Shown here: positions 9,868 to 18,067 of the stretch, piece by piece
How the letters are laid out: each line of letters begins with the position of its first letter
How positions within the stretch are numbered: position 1 is the first letter of the stretch
DNA from: Dehalococcoidia bacterium
GTDB lineage: Bacteria; Chloroflexota; Dehalococcoidia; Tepidiformales; Tepidiformaceae
NCBI GenBank assembly: GCA_022824925.1
Contig: JAJDYW010000043.1
Coordinates: 1-64,000, forward strand
Length of the DNA stretch: 64,000 nucleotides
Direction: 5' to 3'
Translations under genes and position numbers: made by a program
The notes under the pieces: model-generated
The model's database searches: none
The model's input: only the letters and a program-made list of their open reading frames with translations
Told to the model about the DNA's origin: nothing

Positions 9868-9953
9868 AGTCCCTACAGGGTATCCCGTGGCGGTTGGTAG
9901 CCGCCGATCCTCCCCTTGCCAACCGCAATCGACGTGCTACGATGGTGCCCGCC

Positions 9954-10232
9954 ATGGCCCTCACCTTCGATACCCGCAAGGCCGTCCAGAAGCTGCGCCA
10001 GCAGGGACTCGCCGAGCGCGCCGCCGATGGCATCGTCGAAGTCGTCGAGGAAGCCACCAACACGGTCGTCACCGCCGACATCCTGCGTTCTGAGCTTCAG
10101 ACGCTCCGTGGGGAGTTTCGCGCCGAGTTCGCCGAGTTCCGCGCCGAGATGTGGCGCGCCTTCTGGATCTTCGGGACCGGCATCGTTGCAGCCGGTGGCG
10201 TCATCACCACCCTCGCCAACGTCCTCAGCTAG
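9954..10232 (+). CDS. CCDC90/DUF1640-like coiled-coil membrane protein (copy 1)
   Basis: 92-residue protein: an N-terminal FDTRKAVQKLRQQGLAE helix, an EVVEEATNTVVTADIL linker, a coiled coil of SELQTLRGEFRAEFAEFR type, then a single C-terminal transmembrane helix. This is the layout of CCDC90/DUF1640 proteins, which include mitochondrial uniporter regulators; bacterial function is unknown. A promoter with TTGCCA (9916-9921), 16-nt spacer and TACGAT (9938-9943) precedes it. Its middle third is nearly identical to the copy at 62570. The 3' end overlaps the convergent CDP-alcohol phosphatidyltransferase by 8 nt. Confidence 0.8.
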   Translation: MALTFDTRKAVQKLRQQGLAERAADGIVEVVEEATNTVVTADILRSELQTLRGEFRAEFAEFRAEMWRAFWIFGTGIVAAGGVITTLANVLS

Positions 10233-10848
10233 CGAGCCGCCCCCGCACCAGCCGCACCCCCACCGTCACCCCGCTCGCCACCCCCAGACCCACCAGCGTC
10301 CAGTAGCACTCCCCCGCCACCGTCCCCGCCGCCGCCCCCAGCAGACGCACGTCCCGCGTCGCCAGCATCCCCAGCACCGACCCCACCGACCACCGCCCCC
10401 CACCGCCCCCCGCGACCTCCCCCCACAGCCCCTCCGCCTCCGCCCGCGCCCGGCTGTAGCTCACCGTCAGCGCCCCCGCCAGCGCCAGCGCCCCCACCAC
10501 CTCCGGCCGCGGCCACTCCTCGAAGCGCGCCGCGTACACCGTCATCCCCGCCAGGATGGCCGCGTCCGCGTACCGATCCGCCACCGCGTCCAGCGCCGCC
10601 CCGAAGCGCGAGGCCCGCCCCGTCAGCCGCGCCAGGTCCCCGTCCACCCCGTCGATAATGCTCGCCAGCTGGATCCCGATGCCCCCCGCCACCTGCCACC
10701 CCAGCCCCACCAGCGCCCCCACCCCCAGCGAGAACGCCAGCGTCACCGCCGTCATCCCGTTCGGCGTTGCCCCCGTCCCCGCCAGCGCCGCCGCCAGCGG
10801 ACGGCTCACCCGCCGGTTCACGTAGCGCGAGACAATCCCGTCCGTCAT
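10225..10848 (-). CDS. CDP-alcohol phosphatidyltransferase family protein
   Basis: 207-residue membrane enzyme. The complete CDP-alcohol motif D-G-x2-A-R-x8-G-x3-D-x3-D is present in DGDLARLTGRASRFGAALDAVAD, within a 5-6 helix protein. Such enzymes transfer a phosphate head group from a CDP-linked donor to an alcohol in phospholipid or inositol-phosphate lipid synthesis; the acceptor cannot be read from sequence. The gene starts directly inside a heptad-repeat array upstream. Convergent with the small gene ending at 10232. Confidence 0.9.
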   Translation of the reverse strand: MTDGIVSRYVNRRVSRPLAAALAGTGATPNGMTAVTLAFSLGVGALVGLGWQVAGGIGIQLASIIDGVDGDLARLTGRASRFGAALDAVADRYADAAILAGMTVYAARFEEWPRPEVVGALALAGALTVSYSRARAEAEGLWGEVAGGGGGRWSVGSVLGMLATRDVRLLGAAAGTVAGECYWTLVGLGVASGVTVGVRLVRGRLAS

Positions 10849-10928
10849 GGTGACTGGTGGTTCGTGGGTAGTGAATAGTGGGGGCGGCGGCGCGGACTAC
10901 TCACTATCCACCATTCACGACCCACTAC
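10848..10928. repeat. heptad repeat array in inverted halves
   Basis: Short 7-bp steps of the TAGTGRN type appear on the plus strand (10851-10880) and on the minus strand (10895-10928), separated by a GC-rich loop, so the region could fold as an imperfect hairpin. It abuts the start codon of the phosphatidyltransferase. Confidence 0.6.
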
Positions 10929-10951
10929 CGGGCGCGCAGCTCCCGCCGCCC

Positions 10952-11038
10952 CTATCCCATTCCCCCCCGCGACAGGCCCACCAGCAGCCCGATGAACCCC
11001 AGGCACACGACGCTCAAGATCCCGATCGTTCTCCACAT
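10952..11038 (-). CDS. possible 28-residue single-helix membrane peptide
   Basis: Tiny frame encoding 28 residues, beginning MWRTIGILSVVCLGFIGLL and ending VGLSRGGMG, that is, one hydrophobic helix with a short basic-glycine tail. It is too short for usual gene callers. The ATG lies exactly 7 nt after a TACACT -10 box (11046-11051), the same arrangement as at many leaderless genes here, which is the main reason to take it seriously. No homology can be claimed. Confidence 0.35.
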   Translation of the reverse strand: MWRTIGILSVVCLGFIGLLVGLSRGGMG

Positions 11039-11045
11039 GCCTGCC

Positions 11046-11051
11046 AGTGTA
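11046..11051 (-). promoter_or_regulatory. -10 box of a leaderless promoter
   Basis: TACACT (minus strand) ends 7 nt before the ATG of the 28-residue frame at 11038. Confidence 0.4.
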
Positions 11052-11099
11052 GATGGTGGATAGGGAATGGTCCTGCCCCTCCCTCGCCCCGCCCCCCGC

Positions 11100-11133
11100 C
11101 TGGTGGATAGTGAATAGTGACTGGTGGCTGGTG
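11100..11133 (+). repeat. heptad repeat array
   Basis: Five 7-bp steps (TAGTGRN/TGGTGRN). An almost identical run occurs at 62413-62444, including the sequence after it. Together with 10848-10928 it fills the gap 10849-11323, which otherwise holds only the 28-residue frame and the promoter of the next gene. Confidence 0.7.
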
Positions 11134-11311
11134 CCCCCCGCCGCCGCCCCGGCGTCTTGACACCCCGATCCCCGGCTATAAGACTGAAATGGACAGCGGC
11201 GGCGGGGGAGCGGCCTATAGCACGCTCTCTGGTGGAGCGTACTCACGACCCCGCCGTTCGCTGCCGCCGCCCCCGCCCCCGCCCCCCTTGCGGACCGCAA
11301 CCGTCATCCCC

Positions 11312-11317
11312 TAAACT
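11312..11317 (+). promoter_or_regulatory. promoter of CCDC90-like copy 2 (leaderless)
   Basis: TAAACT ends 6 nt before the ATG at 11324, with TTGCGG (11288-11293) 18 nt upstream as -35. The same promoter, nearly base for base, precedes the copy at 62570. Confidence 0.6.
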
Positions 11318-11323
11318 CGCCGT

Positions 11324-11581
11324 ATGGCGCTCACCTTCAACCCCCGCGAGGCCGTCCAGAAGCTCCGCGACCACGGCATGGCCGAACCCCTCGCCGACGC
11401 CACCGTCGAAGTCATCGAGGACGCGACCAGCCCCCTGGTCACGCGCGACTACCTCGATATCCGCTTCGAGACGTTCGAGTCGAGGATGGACGCCCGCTTC
11501 TCGCGCGCCCTCTCGATCCAGACCGTCGTCACCATCGGCGGCATCGGCGCCATCATCGTCCTCGTCGAAGCGTTGGCGTAG
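11324..11581 (+). CDS. CCDC90/DUF1640-like coiled-coil membrane protein (copy 2)
   Basis: 85-residue protein of the same family as the gene at 9954: NPREAVQKLRDHGMAEPLADA head, VIEDATSPLVTRDYL linker, a short coiled coil and a C-terminal hydrophobic helix. The promoter and the first codons are almost identical to those of the copy at 62570, but the middle and C-terminus differ, pointing to recombination between copies. Role unknown. The 24-nt gap to the next gene suggests they are cotranscribed. Confidence 0.78.
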   Translation: MALTFNPREAVQKLRDHGMAEPLADATVEVIEDATSPLVTRDYLDIRFETFESRMDARFSRALSIQTVVTIGGIGAIIVLVEALA

Positions 11582-11605
11582 GCGATACTGGGGACGGAGA
11601 CCGCC

Positions 11606-11908
11606 ATGGCCGGCCGAACCTTCATGCCGAGCGAGGAAGAGCGTGCACGGGTGCGCGCCGAGCACGACCGCCTCTACGCGCTCATGCACTTCTGGGCCGA
11701 CCACCGCGACGAGCTGCACGCCACCTACGGCCAGACCTACGTCGCCGTCACCGACCCCCTCGGCGACTACTCCGTCGTCGCCTCCGACTCCGACGTCGTC
11801 TCCCTCCTCGAGACCGTCGAGGCCCGAGGCCTCGACCGCCGGGACGTCGAGATCGAGTACATCACCCCCAGGCCCCCCGACCTCCTGTGGGTCGTGCAGA
11901 GTGACTAG
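11606..11908 (+). CDS. small protein, DUF5678-like
   Basis: 100-residue soluble protein. The centre, TYVAVTDPLGDYSVVASDSDVVSLLETVEARGLDRRDVEIEYI, looks like the DUF5678 beta-alpha pattern (a short strand, a turn and a helix ending in a small C-terminal strand) often found in small regulatory or toxin-antitoxin proteins. N-terminal third is charged helix. GGGGACGG lies upstream. The stop codon falls inside a heptad repeat. Function unknown. Confidence 0.6.
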   Translation: MAGRTFMPSEEERARVRAEHDRLYALMHFWADHRDELHATYGQTYVAVTDPLGDYSVVASDSDVVSLLETVEARGLDRRDVEIEYITPRPPDLLWVVQSD

Positions 11909-11974
11909 TGGATAGTGGCCGCCGCCCCGCCCCCGCCGGCTCCCCCCAACAGCCAACAGCCAACAGCCAACAGC
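11899..11974. repeat. heptad repeats, including CAACAGC x4
   Basis: TAGTGRN steps at 11901-11918 run into the stop of the preceding gene; then four perfect tandem copies of CAACAGC occupy 11947-11974. The 7-bp period matches the other arrays although the unit differs. Confidence 0.75.
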
Positions 11975-11980
11975 CGCGAC

Positions 11981-13201
11981 CTACTCCCCCCCGCCCTCCC
12001 CCACCACCACGCACGTCAGATCCTCCTCCCGGTGGAACAGCCGGTACTCCTCGCAGACGTACCCGTCCCCGTCGTCGTCGTACTCCAGCGGCACGTGGTA
12101 GTCCGCGAACCCGCCCCCCTCCGCCGCCCGCCGCGGACGCAGGAACCGCGACGCCTCCTCGCACGACTTGTACGCCGTCGCCAGCATGATCGTGCGCTGC
12201 CACGCCGCCCACTCCTCGAAGTCCGTGTAGAACCGCGCCAGCGAGACCCCGAACGCCTCCTCGAACGCCGCGTGCGGCTCCGCCCCCTCCCGCACCGCCT
12301 CGTAGAACCCCACCCAGTCCCCCCACGTCCCGTACGACTCCACCGCGTACAGCGCCGCCGCCGCCATCAGGTCCTCGTGGCCCCGCCCCTCCCGGAACGC
12401 CACCGCCGGCTGGTGGAACACCGCCGACCGGTACCGGTCCTGCCGCAGCGTCGGCGGCTCCCCCGTCCGGTACAGCGTCCAGTAGTAGTCGAGCGTGCCC
12501 ACCCCCACCCAGCGAGCCGCCAGGTACGGCGTCTGCACCGCGTACTCGAACCACTCGTGCGCGATCGCCTCCGTGTTCGTCCGGCACGCGGGCGTGAAGA
12601 ACAGGTGCGTCCCCCGCTGGAACGAGCACGTGTCCGGCAGCGATTGCGGCCGCTCCCCGAACGCCTCCTCGTAGCGCACCAGCAGACCCGAGTCCTGGTA
12701 CGCGATGTTCACCGTGATCCGCCCCTCGTGCGTGAGCCCCAGGTTCGTGCGCGCGTACGTGATCACCCGCCGCAGCTCCCGCGAGATGGCCGATTGCGCC
12801 GACCGCTGTTCCGGCATCCCCCGCACCGTGCAGCACGACGCCCGCCCCGACGGCGCCTCTCCCGGCGTGAGCTGCGGGATAGCCGCCGGCATCGGGTCCA
12901 GCAACGGCGGTAGCCGCTCCGGCTCCACCTCCACCCGCACCGGCAGCCGCAGCGTGACCGGCTCGCTCACCAGCAGCGTCGGCACCCCCGGGTACGGCTC
13001 CAGGTCCACGAGGAAGTCGTGAGTGACCCACTCCTCCCCCTCCTGCCGCGTGCTCACGTACGCCGTCGAGGCGCGCGTTCCCACCCAGAACTTCATCTCC
13101 AGTTCGACCGTCTTCTCGACCGTGCGCGTTGCCGCGAACGCTCCTAGCGCCCCCCCGATCGCGATGATGGCGACAAGGCCTGCGATAACGGCGTGCTGCA
13201 T
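11981..13201 (-). CDS. secreted protein with degenerate peptidase-like core and Excalibur-type calcium motif
   Basis: 406-residue exported protein. An N-terminal hydrophobic anchor (HAVIAGLVAIIAIGGALGAFA) is followed by a module with TVELEMKFWVG and ISTR-type strands, a central helical domain with AIAHEWFEYA and LAARWVGVGTLDYYW that resembles peptidase MA-type metalloproteases but lacks the HExxH pair (HEWFE), and a C-terminal DDDGDGYVCEEY loop like the Excalibur calcium-binding motif. It is probably a surface-anchored calcium-binding protein, not an active protease. ATG 13201 preferred over TTG 13210. Tandem paralog of the next gene. Confidence 0.7.
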   Translation of the reverse strand: MQHAVIAGLVAIIAIGGALGAFAATRTVEKTVELEMKFWVGTRASTAYVSTRQEGEEWVTHDFLVDLEPYPGVPTLLVSEPVTLRLPVRVEVEPERLPPLLDPMPAAIPQLTPGEAPSGRASCCTVRGMPEQRSAQSAISRELRRVITYARTNLGLTHEGRITVNIAYQDSGLLVRYEEAFGERPQSLPDTCSFQRGTHLFFTPACRTNTEAIAHEWFEYAVQTPYLAARWVGVGTLDYYWTLYRTGEPPTLRQDRYRSAVFHQPAVAFREGRGHEDLMAAAALYAVESYGTWGDWVGFYEAVREGAEPHAAFEEAFGVSLARFYTDFEEWAAWQRTIMLATAYKSCEEASRFLRPRRAAEGGGFADYHVPLEYDDDGDGYVCEEYRLFHREEDLTCVVVGEGGGE

Positions 13202-13231
13202 AGAGCGCAATGGTAGCGCTGCGACGGTGGA

Positions 13232-14374
13232 CTAGCGCTGGGCTCCGAAACCCTCGCAGACGACGCCATCATAGTCGTGGTCCGTCTCCAGCGGCACCCG
13301 GTAGTCGGGGAAGCCGCCCCTGTATCCTGCGATATTGAGGTAGGCCTCCGTACAGGACCCGTATGCGCTTGCGACGAGCAGGATCTTCTGGTAGTCGGCC
13401 CACTCTTCGAAAATCGAATAAAAGTCCGGTAGGGCAATGTCGAATACCTCGAGGAAGGCGGTATCCACATCCCAGCCCGCCTCGATGTGGCGGTGGAATC
13501 GCACCCAGTCTGAGTAGTCCCCAACTTCCCTTACGAGGTAGACAAATGCCAGTTCCCGCATGTCCTCGCTCGCTCGGGCCCGGCGCAAGTCCGTAGGTCG
13601 CTCGAAGAAGAGCGTGCTGCGGAAGCGATGCTCGCCGATGCTGGGCGGGGTCCCACCGCCGAAGTGCGTGGTGAAGTATTCGTGGGCGAAGTCCGAAAGC
13701 CAGCTTGGCTCGAAATCCGGAGTTCCGTACGAGAGGCGGAGCCACTCCGCCGCGATCGCCGCCCTGTCCGTCCGGCAAAGGGGGCCGATGAAGAGGTGCT
13801 CGCCATCCTGGAATGCGCACGAGTTTGGCAGTGACGCGGGGCGCTCTCCGAACGCCTCCTCGTACCGCACGTAGAGGCCACCGATCGTGTGCGCGATGTG
13901 GATCGTGATGCCTCCGCTGTGGGTGAAACCGTACGTGTCCTCCGCGAACTCGATCACCTCCTCCACGATAGCGACGACGCCATCTCGGGCGTCGGTGTCG
14001 TCTGGCATCCCCTGCACCTGGCAGCAGGTGCCGGGCACGGGCTTTGGGATCTGCTGTGGGATAGGCGTCGCCGCTACCGCGTCTGGGACGTCCACATCCA
14101 CCAGCACAGGCACCGACACCGTCACTTGTGGGCTCAGGTAGAAGTTGCCGGACCTGCTGCGGTTGCTCATGTCCAGCGCTGCGCTCGTCACCCAGGCTTC
14201 ATTGCCGGCTCCCTCCGGACGTGTGCTGATGTACAGCTCCCCGTCCGAGACGCGCTGCCAGACCCGCACGTCCACCCCGGCCGTCGTCTCCACCGTGCGC
14301 GTGGCCGCGAACGCCCCCAGCGCCCCCCCGACGGCGAGCGCCCCGATCAGCGCCGCGATGATCGCACTCTTCAT
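13232..14374 (-). CDS. secreted protein, paralog with Excalibur-type calcium motif
   Basis: 380-residue paralog of the preceding gene with the same order: signal anchor (SAIIAALIGALAVGGALGAFA), VDVRVWQRV module, peptidase-like core with IAAEWLRLSYGTP and LSDFAHEYFTTHFGG, and a C-terminal DHDYDGVVCEGF calcium loop. The metal-binding HExxH is absent here too. The two lie head to tail with a 30-nt gap, indicating a duplication. A GGGGGG stretch precedes the ATG. Function unknown; surface location is inferred from the anchor. Confidence 0.68.
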   Translation of the reverse strand: MKSAIIAALIGALAVGGALGAFAATRTVETTAGVDVRVWQRVSDGELYISTRPEGAGNEAWVTSAALDMSNRSRSGNFYLSPQVTVSVPVLVDVDVPDAVAATPIPQQIPKPVPGTCCQVQGMPDDTDARDGVVAIVEEVIEFAEDTYGFTHSGGITIHIAHTIGGLYVRYEEAFGERPASLPNSCAFQDGEHLFIGPLCRTDRAAIAAEWLRLSYGTPDFEPSWLSDFAHEYFTTHFGGGTPPSIGEHRFRSTLFFERPTDLRRARASEDMRELAFVYLVREVGDYSDWVRFHRHIEAGWDVDTAFLEVFDIALPDFYSIFEEWADYQKILLVASAYGSCTEAYLNIAGYRGGFPDYRVPLETDHDYDGVVCEGFGAQR

Positions 14375-14471
14375 GCCGGCCCCCCGCCGTGGCCTGCGCA
14401 GCATAGCCGATCGCGGTGACCAGATCGTGCCGGTGGGCTCGCTTCGCTCGCGGCTGTTGGCAGAGCCGTTC

Positions 14472-14520
14472 GCCCCCACCGACCACCAGCCACCGACCAC
14501 CGATCACCACCCCACCGGTA
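14472..14520 (-). repeat. heptad repeat array (degenerate)
   Basis: About six 7-bp steps reading CCACCGA/CCACCAG, the minus-strand form of the TGGTGRN unit, between two convergently spaced transcription units. Confidence 0.55.
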
Positions 14521-14603
14521 ACCTTTCTCCGACTCCGGCGTTATCCCCGTCACACCCAGCGTGCGCGCTGGCTCCGTGGGGCCTGCGCGCGGGCGGAAAC
14601 AGG

Positions 14604-14632
14604 TTGACCGGCTGACGTGCGAAACGTAGGCT
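14604..14632 (+). promoter_or_regulatory. promoter of the surface-protein gene with a long leader
   Basis: TTGACC (14604-14609), 17-nt spacer, TAGGCT (14627-14632). Transcription from here gives a leader of about 330 nt before the TTG at 14968. No protein-like frame is convincing in 14640-14967. Confidence 0.5.
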
Positions 14633-14639
14633 CAGCGCA

Positions 14640-14967
14640 ACTCTGTCCGCACCTGGAACCACGGAGAAAGGAGGCCGTTCTCCCCCGCTGAGCGAGGCGC
14701 GCGCGCCGGCCCCGAACGGGACCCGCGCGAGAGGCGTGAGACGCGAGGGTTTCACTTACCACAGACCACGCACAGGGGAACGGCCCGGACCCGCCTGGAG
14801 CCTTGCGCCAGGCACTGGCGGCAGAACGAGCGGGCGGCCCCACAGGGAAAGCGGAGCACCCCCCGCTTACCGCCCGCACGATCCGGGCGAGTCCGGAACA
14901 CGAACCAGGCCCCAGCGGGCCGCCAGACGACACAAACTCAAACACCCAACCAAAAGGGGTACTTGAT
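14640..14967 (+). other. long untranslated leader of the surface-protein gene
   Basis: GC-rich stretch of about 330 nt with no supported gene. It contains several short inverted repeats and an AAAGGAGG (14667-14674) that does not lead to a start codon in a useful frame. I recognise no riboswitch. A regulatory or stabilising leader is possible for an abundant surface protein. Confidence 0.3.
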
Positions 14968-16857
14968 TTGCAGAAGAACCTCATTAGCGCCATTGCCGGC
15001 TGGAAGTCCGCCGCGCTCCTGGCGCTTGTAGCAATGGTGGCGGCCGTCGCCTTCAGCGGCGTCCTCTCCACCACCCACACGGCCGAGGCCGCCGATGTCC
15101 CCGTGGGCGATGGCGCCAACGCCGCGACCGCGGCACCGGGCGACACCGTCCAGCTGACGGTGACCGCCGAGCTCGCACAGTTGACGATCACCGGTACCGC
15201 CGACGGCGTCGGCGCCAGTTTCGTGGCGAACGACGGTCAGACCATCTCGTGTGCTGACGGCAACTCGTGCGACGCTGACGGTGCCGACGATAGCTCGGTC
15301 CGGGTCGACCTGAAGGTGGACGCGGACGCTGGCGAGGGGCATATCCTAGTCCGGGTCAGCCGCCTGGGTATCGGCAGCCCCACCGAAGTCACCAAGGTGA
15401 TCACGGTCTCCAAGGGCACGCTGGTCGGCTCGCTGACGCTTGGCGTGGACTCGAAGACCATCGCGGCGAATGACGACAACACCACCGCCGGGGACAGTGG
15501 CCCGAACGAGACGACTCTCAGGGTCAACGTCAAGAACGCCGCGACCACGCCGGCGGGCCTGAACGACCAGAGCGTGACGCTCTTCACGACGCTTGGCACC
15601 ATCTCCTGTGACGGTACCAACTTCGCGCAGGCGTGCTCCGTTGATACCGCCAACAGTTCCGGTGTTCCCAACGTAACCGACGGCACTGCCGGCTACGCGA
15701 ACGTTAGCCTGCGTGGCGGGGGCGTCGAAGGCGTCGCCACCATCACGGCGACCCTTGCCGGCTTGTCCAAGACCGTCGATGTGACCATGTACGGCACGGC
15801 CAAGAAACTGACGGCCGAGCCTCACCAGGGCTCGATCGAGATCGGCGGGTCGGTGTTCGTTGTGCTGACCGTGACCGACAACGCGGGCAACCCGGTCTCG
15901 GGCCAGGTGATCGCGCCTGTCGCCTCGAAGGAAGTGGTTGGTCCTGCCGACGACGCCGTGCTTGTCACGACCGCAAAGGACACGACGCCAGATGACGCCG
16001 CCGATGGCACCGGGTACAACATGGACTTCATCCATCCCACGGATGCAACCCAGAACCTCCCGGCGTGCGGTGACGACAAGGATCCGGTGACGGATACCTC
16101 CGCGACGCCTCCGACCACGGAGGACTTCGCCAGCAACGGCACGAACGATGCAGGCAAGTGTGTCGTCCATGTGACGGCTCCCGGCGGTCCTGGCGTTGCT
16201 CCCGCTGCGACTGCGACGCGCGGCCTGCACACGCTCAACTTCCAGATCAGCGCCACGCTCAAGGCTTCGGCCGAGATCGAGGTTGCTGGTTCTCCGGACA
16301 GCATCACCACCGATGCCCCGGAGCGGGTTGAGGCCGGCAGCGTCACCGAGATCACCGTCTCGGTCTGGGACGACACGGGCGTGCTCGTCGGCATCACCAG
16401 CGTCAAGACCCGCAAGGTCGACGGTGGCGGTCTCATCGAGGACGAGGGCGACGGCGGCTCGGAGATGACCAGCAACGGTCAGTCCAAGTTCACCTTCATC
16501 GCCCCCACCAACCCGGGCTCGTCGGAGATCCTGATCACCGCCGGCGCGGTCAACCACCGCGTCACCATCGCCATCGGCCCCGAGCCTGAGCCGGAGCCGG
16601 AGCCGGAGCCCGAGCCCGCGCCGGTGCTCACGTGGTCCGACCCGATCGTTTCGGGCTGGAACCAGGTGGTCTGGCAGGGTGAGGACGGCGCTTCCGTCGC
16701 CGACAACGTTGGCGACGGCGTCTCCTCCGTCCACCAGTGGAACCCGGGCGCGCAGGACTTCAATTCCTGGTTCGCCGGGGCGGAAGGCGTTCCCACCACC
16801 GTCAACGACTTCTCGGAGCTCGAGAACGGTGGCATCTACTGGGTCTACTCCCAGTAA
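14968..16857 (+). CDS. large secreted surface protein with Ig-like domains
   Basis: 629-residue exported protein. TTG 14968 is preferred: it sits behind AGGGGT and begins a clean signal peptide (QKNLISAIAGWKSAALLALV ... TAEAA) that upstream starts would bury. The mature part has invasin-like Ig repeats (for example VVLTVTDNAGNPVSG and ITVSVWDDTGVLVG), a proline-glutamate (EP)n linker near residue 535, and a C-terminal module with SGWNQVVWQGEDG and ending NGGIYWVYSQ that recurs on secreted proteins of related bacteria. Likely a major envelope or adhesion protein. Confidence 0.78.
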   Translation: MQKNLISAIAGWKSAALLALVAMVAAVAFSGVLSTTHTAEAADVPVGDGANAATAAPGDTVQLTVTAELAQLTITGTADGVGASFVANDGQTISCADGNSCDADGADDSSVRVDLKVDADAGEGHILVRVSRLGIGSPTEVTKVITVSKGTLVGSLTLGVDSKTIAANDDNTTAGDSGPNETTLRVNVKNAATTPAGLNDQSVTLFTTLGTISCDGTNFAQACSVDTANSSGVPNVTDGTAGYANVSLRGGGVEGVATITATLAGLSKTVDVTMYGTAKKLTAEPHQGSIEIGGSVFVVLTVTDNAGNPVSGQVIAPVASKEVVGPADDAVLVTTAKDTTPDDAADGTGYNMDFIHPTDATQNLPACGDDKDPVTDTSATPPTTEDFASNGTNDAGKCVVHVTAPGGPGVAPAATATRGLHTLNFQISATLKASAEIEVAGSPDSITTDAPERVEAGSVTEITVSVWDDTGVLVGITSVKTRKVDGGGLIEDEGDGGSEMTSNGQSKFTFIAPTNPGSSEILITAGAVNHRVTIAIGPEPEPEPEPEPEPAPVLTWSDPIVSGWNQVVWQGEDGASVADNVGDGVSSVHQWNPGAQDFNSWFAGAEGVPTTVNDFSELENGGIYWVYSQ

Positions 16858-16881
16858 CCTGTCCGCAATCGCCCCCGCCCC

Positions 16882-16902
16882 CGTCCCCGCCTCGCGCGGG
16901 GA
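16882..16902 (+). terminator. possible hairpin between the two surface-protein genes
   Basis: CCCCGC-CTCG-CGCGGGG hairpin 25 nt after the stop at 16857, without a T-run; it may be a partial terminator or processing site before the next gene. Confidence 0.3.
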
Positions 16903-16966
16903 TGGGGGATGGGAGCGGTCCGGGCGCTCAGCCTCAACGGACAGCTAGCCAAGGAGTAACAAGGGA

Positions 16967-17839
16967 ATGACCAAGACTCTTAAGTGGCTCGGGGGAGGCG
17001 TCGCGGCGGCACTGCTGCTCGGCCTCGCCGGGGTCTTCAGCGGCGGGGACCAGGCCCAGGCCCAGTCCCAGCCGGCCACGCCCGACGCGCGGTTCACCGG
17101 CACGGTGACGCTCGAAGGCGCGCCCGCGGCCGCGGGCACCGCCGTCGTTGCGATCGTCGCCGGCGCCGAGTGCGGGTCCGGCACGGTCACGACCGGCGCC
17201 AACGGCTCGCGCTACACCCTCAACTCGCCCGCCGAGTGCGCCGAGGTCGGCGACGAGGTCTCGTTCCACGTCGGTGGCGTTGCCGCCGCGGAGACGGGCA
17301 CCTGGAACAACACCGCCCTCAACGTCGTCGACCTGACGGCCACGACGCCCGAGCCCAAGCCCGAGCCCGAGATGCCCATGGACGACTGCCCCGACGAGGG
17401 CATGAACGGCATGGACGAAGGCATGGGCGACGAGGACATGGGCGACGAGGGCATGGGCGACGACCCGCCCGAGCCCGGCATGAACGGCGACGACCCGCCT
17501 GAGCCCGGCATGGGCGACGACGACCCGCCTGAGCCCGGCATGAACGGCGACGACGGCATGGACGGCGACGGCATGGACGGCGACGGCATGGCCGACGACT
17601 GCCCGACCGACGAGGACATGGACGACACGGACATGGACGACACGGACATGGACGACACCGACATGGACGACACGGACATGGACGACACGGACATGGACGA
17701 CACCGACATGGCTCCGGAAGTTGCCGACACCGGCACCGGCCTGGCCACGTCGAACACCACGTCCCTGGCCGCCATCCTGGGCGTGATGGCACTCGCCATC
17801 ACCCTCGGCGGTTACACCTTCGCTCGCCGGCGCCGCTAA
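16967..17839 (+). CDS. acidic repeat surface protein with cell-wall-sorting-like tail
   Basis: 290-residue exported protein: signal peptide (KWLGGGVAAALLLGLAGVFS), a small beta domain (RFTGTVTLEG to LNVVDLTATT), a methionine-aspartate rich region with PPEPGMNGDD steps and then seven MDDTD repeats (17617-17711, 15-nt period), followed by VADTGTG, a hydrophobic helix and RRRR. The last part has the layout of a sortase signal with the LPxTG degenerated to ADTGTG. The acidic repeats would bind cations strongly. AAGGAG precedes the ATG. Likely cotranscribed with or parallel to the Ig-like surface protein upstream. Confidence 0.75.
   Translation: MTKTLKWLGGGVAAALLLGLAGVFSGGDQAQAQSQPATPDARFTGTVTLEGAPAAAGTAVVAIVAGAECGSGTVTTGANGSRYTLNSPAECAEVGDEVSFHVGGVAAAETGTWNNTALNVVDLTATTPEPKPEPEMPMDDCPDEGMNGMDEGMGDEDMGDEGMGDDPPEPGMNGDDPPEPGMGDDDPPEPGMNGDDGMDGDGMDGDGMADDCPTDEDMDDTDMDDTDMDDTDMDDTDMDDTDMDDTDMAPEVADTGTGLATSNTTSLAAILGVMALAITLGGYTFARRRR
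17617..17711 (+). repeat. 15-bp tandem repeat encoding MDDTD
   Basis: About six and a half in-frame copies of a 15-nt unit (GACATGGACGACACG type), nearly perfect at the DNA level, so copy number is expected to vary by slippage. Confidence 0.9.
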
Positions 17840-17863
17840 GCGCGTCGCAACGGCCTAACCCGG

Positions 17864-17888
17864 AAGGGGCCCCTCGCGGGGCCCCTTT
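17864..17888 (+). terminator. rho-independent terminator
   Basis: Ten-base-pair stem AAGGGGCCCC / GGGGCCCCTT with a TCGC loop, ending TTT, 25 nt after the surface-protein stop. Confidence 0.85.
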
Positions 17889-17900
17889 CGTGCGTTAACG

Positions 17901-18018
17901 GAGGAGAGCGCTCGCTTCGCTCGCTGAGGGCAGCGCACCGCTCGCGCGGTGCTGAGAAGAGCGCTCGGGCCTGCGGCCCATCGCTGAGGAGAGCGCACCG
18001 CTGCCGCGGTGCTGAGTG
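17901..18018. repeat. GAGAGCGC/palindrome modular repeat, locus A
   Basis: Four units, each opening with GAGAGCGC-type sequence, carrying a different short palindrome and closing in GCTGAG; the array ends CTGAGTGGAC. The first 27 bp are identical to those at 52488. Nothing coding is supported in 17840-18067. Confidence 0.75.
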
Positions 18019-18067
18019 GACGGCCGGAAGCGGGGGTGGCGGGGTCGGGGCTAGGGCGGGGCGGCGG

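Noticed and set aside
7495..9900. 800-residue plus-strand frame opposite the P-type ATPase
   Set aside because: Arginine-rich antisense shadow of a well-supported P-type ATPase.
14640..14967. riboswitch in the surface-protein leader
   Set aside because: No known riboswitch core could be recognised by eye; kept only as a long leader.
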